Positions 8,035 through 15,809 of a stretch of DNA of 40,417 nt are shown here, in pieces. The translations under genes and the position numbers were made by a program. Each line of letters opens with the position of its first letter. Position 1 is the stretch's first letter. Under the pieces are notes generated by a model that was given only the letters and a program-made list of their open reading frames with translations, searched no databases and was not told the DNA's origin. The DNA is from SZUA-584 sp964607965 (lineage in GTDB: Bacteria > Bacillota > Clostridia > Christensenellales > SZUA-584): positions 1-40,417 of the forward strand of contig CAZSMH010000007.1 of NCBI GenBank assembly GCA_964607965.1. The letters are read 5' to 3'.

Positions 8035-9183
8035 ATGTGCGGAATCGCCGGAATCATTGATTTTGAAAATGATATGTTAGAAGAAAGCCTGACACTTTCT
8101 TTGATGCTTGATGTTATCTCTCACCGCGGCCCCGATGCCGCCGGTACGTTTTTTACTCATCAGGCGGCCTTGGGACACAGGCGGCTCTCAGTTGTAGACC
8201 CTGCGGGAGGCAGCCAGCCTATGACACGCAGCATCGGCGGCAATACATATACGATAGTGTATAACGGAGAACTATACAATACTCCGGAACTTCGCCAGAC
8301 TCTTTCGCAAAAAGGGCATCGTTTTTTCTCTTATTCCGATACCGAGGCGCTGCTGCTCTCGTATATCGAATGGGGGCCATCGTGCGTTGAAAAATTAAAC
8401 GGCATATACGCTTTTGCAGTATGGGACGAAAAGAAACAGCGTGCGTTTCTTGCAAGGGACAGAATGGGCGTTAAACCTCTATTTATCGCGAGGGTAAACA
8501 GCGCGCTGCTTTTCGCATCGGAAATAAAGGCGATATTGAAGCATCCCGGCATATCGCCGGTGCTGCGAGAGGATGGCATACTCGAGCTGTTCGCCCTCGC
8601 TCCTGCACGCACAGCCGGCAAAACGCTGTTTTCGGGCATCGAAGAATTAAAACCCGGAGAATGCATGCTGTATTCGCCGCTGGGAACATACGTTCATCGG
8701 TACTGGCAGTTTGAGTCCGCGCCTTTTACCGACAGCCCTGAGGATGCCGTGGAAAAGCTTAAATTTCTTATAACCGACAGCGTAAAACGCCAGCTTGTAG
8801 CCGATGTGCCCGTCGCTGCATTTCTCTCGGGCGGAGTAGATTCCAGCGTGCTTTCGGTAATTGCGGCAAAAGCAGCAGCCGATAAAGATGAAAAGCTGCA
8901 CACTTTTTCGGTGGATTTTACCGATAACGACAAATATTTTGTACGCAGCGTTTTTCAGCCGAGCCCGGATTGCGAATACATAGACATAATGAGCCGGTAT
9001 ATAGGCAGCAGCCACCATTCATGCAAGTTTGATCCGCCGGCTCTTGTTGATTCTCTAAAAGACGCTATGACTGCAAGAGATTTGCCGGGAATGGCGGATG
9101 TGGATTCCAGCCTTCTTCTGTTCTGCCGCGAAGTAAAAAAATACGCCACTGTTGCTCTTTCCGGCGAGTGTGCTGCTTTATAG
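8035..9183 (+). pseudogene. asnB: Asparagine synthetase (glutamine-hydrolysing), 5' part, interrupted by the element
   Basis: Asparagine synthetase makes asparagine from aspartate, ATP and glutamine. The start at 8035 is fixed by a GGAGG site and by MCGIAGIID, where Cys2 is the nucleophile of the glutaminase domain. Upstream codons in the same frame are not needed. The ATP-binding loop SGGVDSS is at residues 265-271. The native sequence runs to LSGECA (residue 380), then two element-encoded codons and a TAG at 9181-9183 end the frame. The rest of the synthetase domain, including the continuation DEIFGGYPWF, resumes at 26152. As it stands the product lacks about 231 C-terminal residues and should not make asparagine, although the glutaminase half could fold. 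Joined with the 3' part it gives 611 residues, close to the size of the AsnO/AsnB family. Confidence 0.95.
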
Positions 9184-9185
9184 AT
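9154..9185 (+). repeat. attL: left junction of the serine-recombinase element
   Basis: The 22-base segment 9154-9175 matches 26131-26152 at 19 of 22 positions, with an unbroken core TCCGGCGAGTG at 9160-9170. On the element side, GCTGCTTTATAGAT (9172-9185) is an inverted, imperfect copy of the arm at the right junction (26119-26132). The centre of that symmetry falls on the GG at 9163-9164, which is the predicted crossover dinucleotide. Confidence 0.85.
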
Positions 9186-9257
9186 TCTTTTTTCCCAACC
9201 TTTGGTTGATTTAAAGTGCCCCCATATTAATATTCATATACTTTAATTAAATTTTAT

Positions 9258-9285
9258 TTGACCAAAAAGAGAAGCTTTGTATACA
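9258..9285 (+). promoter_or_regulatory. Promoter of the DUF3810 gene
   Basis: TTGACC (9258-9263), a 16-base spacer and TATACA (9280-9285) form a good promoter about 30 bases before the start codon at 9315. The sequence 9186-9257, between attL and this promoter, contains a short palindrome CAACC-TTT-GGTTG (9196-9208) and no gene. Confidence 0.55.
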
Positions 9286-9314
9286 ATAACAATACTACAA
9301 GGAGTAAAGTTTAT

Positions 9315-10433
9315 ATGACTGATTTTGACCTAAAAACAGAAGCTAAAAAGCTGCTCTGGCTGCTGCCGGGTCTTGTTTTCTATGCGCTCTTTCGACTTTC
9401 CTTTCTGGTCCCGCAGTTTGTCGAAACGGTATATTCGCGTAGTATCTTTTTTCATGTCAACAGCGTGCTTTCCTCTGCAACAGGCCTGCTGCCGTTTTCG
9501 CTGGCAGAATTTCTTTTATATATTTTTGCGCTGTCTGTTGCTGTATATGTTATTTTTTCTGTAATACATGCTATAAAGGCAGGCCGCGCATGGTGGCAGG
9601 CAGTGCTGCGCCGCACTGCGGTGCTCCTTTCCGCTGCGTCTTTGCTTTATGCTCTTTTTATAGGGCTATGGGGATTTAACTATGCGCGCATGCCTTTGAG
9701 CAAAACGCTTAATCTTGACGCATCTTTGTCATCGGTTAACGAACTATACAGTGTGTGCGGTACGCTGATTTCCCGCGCGAATACACTTCGCGAGTCTGTT
9801 CCCGAAAATAACGACGGTGTTTTTTGTCCCAAGGGTTCAAAAGCGGAAATAATGCGCAGTATAAACGGGTATTACAGCAAAGCTGCAGATACTGCCGGGC
9901 TTGATTTTTTAGGCGGCAGTTTCGGCAGCATTAAACCCGTGCTTTGTTCGCGCGGGCTTTCATGGTCTCATATATCCGGCATATACTTCCCTTATACGGG
10001 AGAAGCCAATGTTAACACGGACGCTCCTATGCTTTTGTTTGCGGCCTCATGCCTGCACGAAGCTGCGCACCAGCGCGGTTTCGCACGGGAGGACGAGGCT
10101 AATTTTCTGGCCTTCTATATCAGCAGCTTTTCCGGCGATGTTTCCATTGAATACTCTGGTACTATGCTTGCTCTTATAAACTCTATGAACGCGCTTTACA
10201 ACACTGACCCTAACTTGTATTACGAATTGCGGCAAAACTACTCCTATGCTATAGAACGGGATCTTGCGGACAGGGGCCGTTACTGGGCAGAGTATGAAGG
10301 CAGCATAAGCGAAGCGGCAAGAGAGGTAAATAACACTTTTTTAAAAGCAAACATGCAGCATGACGGCGTGCAAAGCTACGGCCGAATGGTAGACCTTATA
10401 ATAGCGCTGTGGAGAAGCGGCGGGCTGCAATAA
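9315..10433 (+). CDS. DUF3810-family membrane protein with HExxH metalloprotease motif
   Basis: The 372-residue product has three hydrophobic segments in its first 130 residues, so it is membrane-anchored, followed by a soluble domain. His248-Glu249-x-x-His252 within CLHEAAHQRGFAREDEANF is a zinc-protease-like signature, and GLSWSHISGIYFPYTGEANVN is typical of the DUF3810 family. The family is widespread in Firmicutes and Bacteroidetes but has no settled role. The start is ATG 9315 with an AAGGAG site. The longer frame begins at a TTG that is really the -35 box. It is the first gene inside the left end of the element and has its own promoter. Whether it serves the pili or is unrelated cargo is unknown. 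Confidence 0.85.
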   Translation: MTDFDLKTEAKKLLWLLPGLVFYALFRLSFLVPQFVETVYSRSIFFHVNSVLSSATGLLPFSLAEFLLYIFALSVAVYVIFSVIHAIKAGRAWWQAVLRRTAVLLSAASLLYALFIGLWGFNYARMPLSKTLNLDASLSSVNELYSVCGTLISRANTLRESVPENNDGVFCPKGSKAEIMRSINGYYSKAADTAGLDFLGGSFGSIKPVLCSRGLSWSHISGIYFPYTGEANVNTDAPMLLFAASCLHEAAHQRGFAREDEANFLAFYISSFSGDVSIEYSGTMLALINSMNALYNTDPNLYYELRQNYSYAIERDLADRGRYWAEYEGSISEAAREVNNTFLKANMQHDGVQSYGRMVDLIIALWRSGGLQ

Positions 10434-10474
10434 AAAAGGCCGCGAACCCGCAGCCGTCTATTGTTTTTGTTTGG

Positions 10475-10978
10475 TTATTCTAAATTTAGTGTTTCCGAAG
10501 CAAACAGTACAATAATACCTTTACTATCCCATATAACATTTTCTTTTATATATTCAATATTTTCAAATTCTTCGCCGTAAATCTCGTAGATTTCCTCGGT
10601 CTGTTTGCCGTAACGGACCGGCGCAAATGTAATGTATCCGGTGATCTGCTTGGTATCGCCGTATTTATCTTGAGTTTTTTGAAAATCGCACGATAAATTA
10701 TCGCTGTCGTTGGTAATTGTTTTATAGTCTATTACAATGCCGGACTGGTTAACAACGGATACATGTATAAGCGCACCCTTCTCTATGTTTGTCTGTCCGG
10801 ATACCGTTATCACATCGCCGCTTATCGCAATATCGCAGCTTCCGGATACTTTGACCATCACGGCGTCAACCTTCGGCTGCGGCCTTGAAAGCTTTGTCTC
10901 TCCGCATGCTGCAAGCATAATAACCGTTATCGCTATCATTAAGACAGCGGTGGATGTTTTCAGGCATTTGTTAAACAT
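10475..10978 (-). CDS. Small lipoprotein of unknown function
   Basis: The 167-residue product has an N-terminal signal with lipobox LAACG, so Cys25 would be lipidated and the protein held on the outer face of the membrane. The mature part is mostly beta-strand-like (for example KVSGSCDIAISGDVITVSGQTN) and could be an immunoglobulin-like domain, but I do not recognise a family. An AAGGGG site precedes the ATG. It is convergent with the DUF3810 gene and divergent from the pilus operon, with its own promoter at 11010-11038. It could assist surface pili, but nothing in the sequence proves it. Confidence 0.75.
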   Translation of the reverse strand: MFNKCLKTSTAVLMIAITVIMLAACGETKLSRPQPKVDAVMVKVSGSCDIAISGDVITVSGQTNIEKGALIHVSVVNQSGIVIDYKTITNDSDNLSCDFQKTQDKYGDTKQITGYITFAPVRYGKQTEEIYEIYGEEFENIEYIKENVIWDSKGIIVLFASETLNLE

Positions 10979-11009
10979 TTTTAACCCCTTTGTTTAAATA
11001 TCGTACTCA

Positions 11010-11038
11010 AGTATACATAAAACGCTCTCTTATGTAAA
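11010..11038 (-). promoter_or_regulatory. Promoter of the small lipoprotein gene
   Basis: On the minus strand, TTTACA (complement of 11033-11038), a 17-base spacer and TATACT (complement of 11010-11015) precede the lipoprotein start by about 30 bases. Confidence 0.6.
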
Positions 11039-11040
11039 GC

Positions 11041-11060
11041 ACAAAAAAGCCGTTGCGGCT
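11041..11060 (-). terminator. Short terminator-like hairpin, minus strand, no obvious gene upstream
   Basis: On the minus strand, AGCCG-CAA-CGGCT is followed by TTTTTT. The stem is only five pairs but GC-rich. It sits in the pilB leader and just upstream of the lipoprotein promoter, so it might stop antisense transcription from the pilB side. Confidence 0.4.
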
Positions 11061-11221
11061 CTTTTAAACCTGACGCTTAATATTAATGTATAATTTGTTA
11101 ATGTTTTATTTGCATACCGCTTGTTTTAAATTGATTCTTATCGTTTATATACATTTAAGGCTTATCTGATATTTTAAGTTAGGCTTATTTAATATTTGAG
11201 TATCAAACAGGGGTGAATTAA

Positions 11222-12913
11222 TTGGCAATCAGGCATAAATACCTGGGCGAAATGCTTATAGATCTTGGCATAATTACAAACGCACAGCTTGAAGAAAGCC
11301 TAAACGAGCAAAAGCAGTCCGGCGAGCGTTTAGGAAAAATATTAAAATCCAAAGGTTTTGTTACAGAACAGCAGCTGATGGAGGTTATGCAGTATCAGCT
11401 GGGCATTCCGTTTATAAACCTTGATACTGTTAAGTTCTCGAAGGCTCTCGCTAAAAACGTTCCCGTTGCACTGGCGCGCAAGCACAGGATGGTGCCCGTA
11501 AAAACAGAGGGCGGCAGGCTGTTTATGGCCATGGCTGACCCGATTGATTTTATTGCCATAGAGGATGCGCGGGTCGTTTCTGGTATGGAAGTGATGCCTA
11601 TGATAGCGCCGGAGCATGCCATAGAAACGGCTATAAGCATAGTTTACGGGAACGAATTTGCTGAAACAGCTATAAAGGAACTCTCTGAAGAGCAGTCGGA
11701 AGACGATACGGAAGTAACAGAAGGGGGAAACATATCAAATGCCCCTATTGTGCGTCTTGTAACTTCTATTTTTGAACAGGCTGTAAAAGCAAAGGCCAGC
11801 GATATTCATGTTGAGCCGGAAGAAAGCAGCGTGCGTGTTAGGATGCGCATTGACGGGCAGCTTATTAATGCCCTTACTATACCAAAAAAAGCGCAGTCTG
11901 CGGTTATAACGCGGCTGAAAATCATCGGCAATATGGATATAGCCGAAAAGAGGATACCGCAGGACGGCCGCTACAGACTTATTCTGTCCGGCAATGAAAT
12001 AGATATCCGTATTTCGTCTATGCCCACAGTACACGGCGAAAAGGTTGTAATGCGTCTGCTTGACAAACAAAATTATTATATGACCAAAGACAAGCTGGGG
12101 CTGTCTGCTGATAACTTGAAAAAGTTTGACGCTCTGCTTAATAACCCTCATGGAATAATACTGATAACCGGACCTACAGGCAGCGGTAAATCAACCACGT
12201 TATACGCTATGCTGGGCGAAGTCAACGATGTTAAAAAAAATATAATTACAGTTGAAGACCCTGTGGAATACACAATGGACGGCATCAATCAGGTGCAGGT
12301 GAACAACAAGGCCGGTTTAACTTTCGCCTCCGGTCTGCGCTCAATACTGCGTCAGGACCCTGACATAATAATGATAGGTGAAATACGCGACCAGGAAACC
12401 GTTGAGATTGCCATACGCGCCGCGATAACCGGACACCTTGTTATGTCTACAATACACACCAACGACGCAGCCGGAACGATATCGAGGCTTATTGATATGA
12501 GCATACCGCCCTATATGCTGGCCGCGTCACTTGTCGGCATATTATCGCAAAGGCTGGTAAAAACCATTTGCCAAAACTGCAAGAAGCCATATACCCCAAG
12601 CGCTTTCGAACTATCTGCAGCCGGACTTCCCGCAAACTATGACAAACCCCTTTATATCGGGCAAGGATGTACTTACTGCAACAATTCGGGCTACAAGGGC
12701 AGAATGGCGGTTCACGAAATACTCGTTGTTGACAGAGCTGTGCGCGACATGATTGTAAAGGGCGATACGCCGGATGTCATCCGCGATTACGCAGTATCAA
12801 AACAGAAAATGGCAGATTTGGCTGCCGGTTGCCGGTCTCTGCTTGATAAGGGGCTTACAACCATTCAGGAAGTTATCAGCACATCGTATTCTTACAAAGG
12901 AGACAACGAATGA
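11222..12913 (+). CDS. pilB: Type IV pilus assembly ATPase PilB
   Basis: PilB hydrolyses ATP in the cytoplasm to drive pilin polymerisation. The 563-residue protein has an N-terminal GspE/MshEN-like domain (LGEMLIDLGIITNAQLEE onwards), Walker A GPTGSGKS at residues 317-324, an Asp box (ITVEDPVEYT), Walker B region (LRQDPDIIMIGEIRD) and a His box (STIHTNDA). A C-terminal four-cysteine zinc motif (CQNCKKP and CTYCNNSGY) is typical of PilB/GspE. The start is TTG 11222 with an AGGGGTG site. It opens the pilus operon and overlaps pilT by 4 bases. The 160-base leader has a possible TATAAT at 11089-11094 but no good -35 box, and no c-di-GMP riboswitch could be recognised. Confidence 0.96.
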   Translation: MAIRHKYLGEMLIDLGIITNAQLEESLNEQKQSGERLGKILKSKGFVTEQQLMEVMQYQLGIPFINLDTVKFSKALAKNVPVALARKHRMVPVKTEGGRLFMAMADPIDFIAIEDARVVSGMEVMPMIAPEHAIETAISIVYGNEFAETAIKELSEEQSEDDTEVTEGGNISNAPIVRLVTSIFEQAVKAKASDIHVEPEESSVRVRMRIDGQLINALTIPKKAQSAVITRLKIIGNMDIAEKRIPQDGRYRLILSGNEIDIRISSMPTVHGEKVVMRLLDKQNYYMTKDKLGLSADNLKKFDALLNNPHGIILITGPTGSGKSTTLYAMLGEVNDVKKNIITVEDPVEYTMDGINQVQVNNKAGLTFASGLRSILRQDPDIIMIGEIRDQETVEIAIRAAITGHLVMSTIHTNDAAGTISRLIDMSIPPYMLAASLVGILSQRLVKTICQNCKKPYTPSAFELSAAGLPANYDKPLYIGQGCTYCNNSGYKGRMAVHEILVVDRAVRDMIVKGDTPDVIRDYAVSKQKMADLAAGCRSLLDKGLTTIQEVISTSYSYKGDNE

Positions 12914-13959
12914 CCATCACAGAACTAATGGAAAAAGCAGCTTCAATGGGTGCGTCCGATCTTCATATATCCGTCGGTATTCCTCCCACTGCGCGTTTAA
13001 GCAGCGGGCTTACGCCTATAGAGCAGGAAACAGTAACGCCCGAAATGGCCTGGCATTTTGCAAAAGACGTTATGGACAATACTCAATGGTCTGCCTTCGA
13101 GCAAAACGGCGAATGTGATTTTTCGCTTACTATTCCGGGCAAATACCGTTTCCGCGTAAACGCCTATATGCAGCGTCAGAGCGTGGCAATAGCCATGAGG
13201 CTTATCAAGTACAATCCGCCGGATATCAATACGCTTGGGCTGCCGCCTGTCATAAATTCGCTGTGTTCTATAAACCGCGGTCTTATACTGGTTACCGGAC
13301 CTACCGGCAGCGGAAAATCCACAACGCTGGCTGCTATGATAGATGTTATCAACCAAACCCGCAGTGCACATATATTAACGCTGGAAGATCCTATAGAGTA
13401 TATTCACCATCATAAAAAATGCATGGTGAACCAGCGCGAAATAGGCGTTGATTCTGTCAGTTACTCCACGGCGCTCCGCGCGGCCATGCGTGAGGACCCG
13501 GACATAATTCTGATAGGTGAAATGCGCGACCTTGAAACTATCAGTATTGCTTTAACTGCTGCCGAAACCGGGCACCTTGTGCTTTCCACTCTGCACACCA
13601 CCGGCGCGGCTAAAACCATAGACCGCGTTATAGACGTTTTCCCGCCTTTTCAGCAGCAGCAGATACGCATGCAGCTTTCCATGACGCTGATGGCTGTTAT
13701 ATCTCAGCAACTGATACTATCCACAGACAAAAAGACACGTGTTGTGGCTGTGGAAACGCTTGTAGCTACCCATGCAATACGTAATTTAATAAGAGAAAAT
13801 AAGGTTCACCAGGTAGCATCAGCTATGCAGGGTTCGGCGGGCGTTGGAAACATATTGATGGATAACTCTCTAGCGAATCTGTATAAATCGGGGCGCATAA
13901 GCCGGGACACCGCACTTGCTTATTCAATAGACAAAAACTATTTGTCTTCTCTTCTTTAA
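12910..13959 (+). CDS. pilT: Type IV pilus retraction ATPase PilT
   Basis: PilT powers disassembly of the pilus, which allows twitching movement and DNA uptake. The 349-residue product has Walker A GPTGSGKS at residues 130-137, an Asp box (ILTLEDPIEYIH), Walker B (MREDPDIILIGEMRDLETIS) and the His-box STLHTTGAAKTIDRVIDVFP. The AIRNLI motif, characteristic of PilT and needed for retraction, is visible near residue 294. The N-terminus SDLHISVG is also PilT-like. It overlaps pilB by 4 bases (ATGA), so the two are co-translated. A dedicated retraction motor means these are dynamic pili, not a static secretion pseudopilus. Confidence 0.96.
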   Translation: MTITELMEKAASMGASDLHISVGIPPTARLSSGLTPIEQETVTPEMAWHFAKDVMDNTQWSAFEQNGECDFSLTIPGKYRFRVNAYMQRQSVAIAMRLIKYNPPDINTLGLPPVINSLCSINRGLILVTGPTGSGKSTTLAAMIDVINQTRSAHILTLEDPIEYIHHHKKCMVNQREIGVDSVSYSTALRAAMREDPDIILIGEMRDLETISIALTAAETGHLVLSTLHTTGAAKTIDRVIDVFPPFQQQQIRMQLSMTLMAVISQQLILSTDKKTRVVAVETLVATHAIRNLIRENKVHQVASAMQGSAGVGNILMDNSLANLYKSGRISRDTALAYSIDKNYLSSLL

Positions 13960-13988
13960 AAACAACAAGCTAAAAGGAGTGATTTTTT

Positions 13989-15191
13989 ATCAAGTACATG
14001 TATAAAGCTTCAAACCGTGCCGGACAGACGGTTGAAGGTATTATTGAAGCCTCCGACAGGAAAGAAGTTGTCTACACGCTAAGAGGAAAATCTTTATATC
14101 TGCTGGACTTAACGGAAGTATACCCTAAAAGTTCAGCGGATATTGCTTTGGGTTCCGCCAAAATACCAAAAAGGACGCTGGCGGTATTCTGCACGCAGTT
14201 TTCCAGCATTCTTCGGGCCGGCGTGCCTCTTGTGCAGACGCTGACAATGCTCGAGGAGCAAACCGCAAATATTAAGCTTAAAGCTATACTCCAACAGGTG
14301 GGCGAAGACCTGCAGCGCGGGCGCAGCCTCTCCGAAGCGTTTTCTATGCACGAGCGCGCACTGCCCAGCCTTATGGTTAAAATGATAGAGGCCGGCGAAT
14401 TAAGCGGTACACTTGATATGTCTCTTGAGCGGCTTGCTACGCATTTTGAGCGTGAATACCGGCTGGCAAGACGTGTACGCAGCGCCATGACCTATCCAAT
14501 AATTGTATTTTCATTAGCGATACTCGTTGTTGTCTTTCTTCTTTTGGTAATAATACCGAGCTTCCGCACATTCTTTGACAAAGCAGACGCCGAACTTCCC
14601 GGCATTACCGTTGCAATGCTCGCCTTCAGCGATTTTGTAAGCAGCCAATGGCTTGTGCTTGTCGCGGTTTTTGTGCTGATTATTGCTTTATATAAAATGT
14701 ATAAATCATCCGAAAAAGGGCGGCTTTCTCTCGACACTATGAAATTCAAAATGCCTGTAATGAAAAAGACCATAGTGCAGCTGCTTGCTGCACGGGTAAG
14801 CCGCACACTCTCCACGCTGACAGTAACCGGCATATCGCTTACGCAGTCTTTGCGCATCGCCTCTAAGGTTGTCGGAAACCGGCTGGCGGAATACAAGTTA
14901 AACGACGTTGAAGACCAGATAAAGCAGGGACGTACGCTTAATGCAGCGTTAGCCGCAGCCGGCATATTCCCCGGCCTTCTTGTTCAGATGGCAAGGATCG
15001 GAGAAGAGGCAGGCACGCTTGACGAAATGCTGGAAAAGACAGCGGAGTATTTTGAAGAAGAGGCTGATATAGCAATTACAAGGATGGTTAACATTATTCA
15101 GCCGATTTTATTGGTTTTTGTCGCTGGTATAGTACTTTTAGTCATTCTTTCAGTGCTTCTGCCCATGCTGACAATGTACGACAGCCTGTAA
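13989..15191 (+). CDS. pilC: Type IV pilus inner-membrane platform protein PilC
   Basis: PilC is the membrane platform that couples the ATPases to the growing pilus. The product is about 400 residues with two GspF domains, each followed by membrane helices (IIVFSLAILVVVFLLLVIIPSF near the middle and ILLVFVAGIVLLVILSVLLPML at the C-terminus). The start is unusual. The only ATG is at 13998, 18 bases after the AAAAGGAG site, while ATC at 13989 lies at the ideal 9-base spacing. Starting at ATC gives (M)KYMYKAS, the usual PilC beginning. An in-frame TGA at 13980-13982 rules out any earlier start. I therefore place the start at ATC 13989, with ATG 13998 as the alternative. Confidence 0.9.
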   Translation: MKYMYKASNRAGQTVEGIIEASDRKEVVYTLRGKSLYLLDLTEVYPKSSADIALGSAKIPKRTLAVFCTQFSSILRAGVPLVQTLTMLEEQTANIKLKAILQQVGEDLQRGRSLSEAFSMHERALPSLMVKMIEAGELSGTLDMSLERLATHFEREYRLARRVRSAMTYPIIVFSLAILVVVFLLLVIIPSFRTFFDKADAELPGITVAMLAFSDFVSSQWLVLVAVFVLIIALYKMYKSSEKGRLSLDTMKFKMPVMKKTIVQLLAARVSRTLSTLTVTGISLTQSLRIASKVVGNRLAEYKLNDVEDQIKQGRTLNAALAAAGIFPGLLVQMARIGEEAGTLDEMLEKTAEYFEEEADIAITRMVNIIQPILLVFVAGIVLLVILSVLLPMLTMYDSL

Positions 15192-15299
15192 TAATTTCCA
15201 GCAAAATAATGTTTAGCGTATCTGATTGCTGTTTATATATTGATGTGCAAACAAAATTATTTAAGGCGTGATAATTTAGAAGTTTGAAAGGAGTTTTTT

Positions 15300-15638
15300 A
15301 TGTTTAAACGTGCAAAGAACAAAAAGGGCTTTACGCTCATCGAACTGATTGTTGTGGTAGCAATTCTGGCAATACTTGCAGCAATAGCAGTTCCTGCGTT
15401 CGCGGGTGTATCAGACAGAGCTGAGCAGGGTGTGGAAATAGCTAATGCAAAGATGATTGCTCAGGCTATCAATCTGCATAATACTCTTTATCCTACCAAT
15501 CAGGTTTCAGCAGTTGCAGATGCTCAAACGACTGTCGGCGACCTTTGGCCGAGTGACCTGCCCGCAGATCTTACAGGAGCTTTAGGGCGCATTACGATTA
15601 CTGACGGTGTAGCAGCAGTAGACGCTACCATAGAGTAA
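15300..15638 (+). CDS. pilA: Major type IV pilin (prepilin)
   Basis: This is the likely structural subunit of the pilus fibre. The 112-residue prepilin has a short leader ending KKG, then FTLIELIVVVAILAILAAIAVP, the classic N-methylated hydrophobic spine with Glu5. The globular part is small and has no cysteine pair. A GAAAGGAG site precedes the ATG. It is set apart from pilC by 108 bases and followed at once by a strong terminator, so it probably makes its own abundant transcript as expected for a major pilin. The leader (15192-15299) is AT-rich and I could not fix a promoter in it. Confidence 0.92.
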   Translation: MFKRAKNKKGFTLIELIVVVAILAILAAIAVPAFAGVSDRAEQGVEIANAKMIAQAINLHNTLYPTNQVSAVADAQTTVGDLWPSDLPADLTGALGRITITDGVAAVDATIE

Positions 15639-15663
15639 TCAAGTAAAAGCTAAAAGCACTACT

Positions 15664-15695
15664 AACGGCGGAAGAACAAACTTCCGCCGTTTTTT
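15664..15695 (+). terminator. Strong rho-independent terminator after the major pilin gene
   Basis: AACGGCGGAAG (15664-15674) pairs with CTTCCGCCGTT (15681-15691), an 11-base perfect stem with a 6-base loop followed by T residues. It would separate high pilin expression from pilD and the downstream genes. Confidence 0.9.
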
Positions 15696-15748
15696 CTCTT
15701 TTGTTTATGCTTTGTGCACTCGGCAAGGGATTTTATCCCACTCGTAAT

Positions 15749-15778
15749 TTGTTTTGCCCGTGCTATTTGTGGTATATA
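15749..15778 (+). promoter_or_regulatory. Possible promoter of pilD and the minor-pilin/pilMNO genes
   Basis: TTGTTT (15749-15754), an 18-base spacer and TATATA (15773-15778) lie 32 bases before the pilD start. An alternative reading, TTGTGG with TATAAA, overlaps it. A promoter is expected here because of the strong terminator just upstream. Confidence 0.35.
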
Positions 15779-15809
15779 TATATACATTGTATAAAGGCAA
15801 GGTTTTTGC

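Noticed and set aside
9258..9314. A longer N-terminus for the DUF3810 protein starting at TTG 9258
   Set aside because: That TTG is the -35 box of a good promoter, and an AAGGAG site fits the ATG at 9315.
11064..11221. A c-di-GMP riboswitch before pilB, as seen before some clostridial pilus genes
   Set aside because: I looked for the conserved riboswitch core elements in the leader and found none. Only AT-rich sequence and a possible TATAAT box are present.
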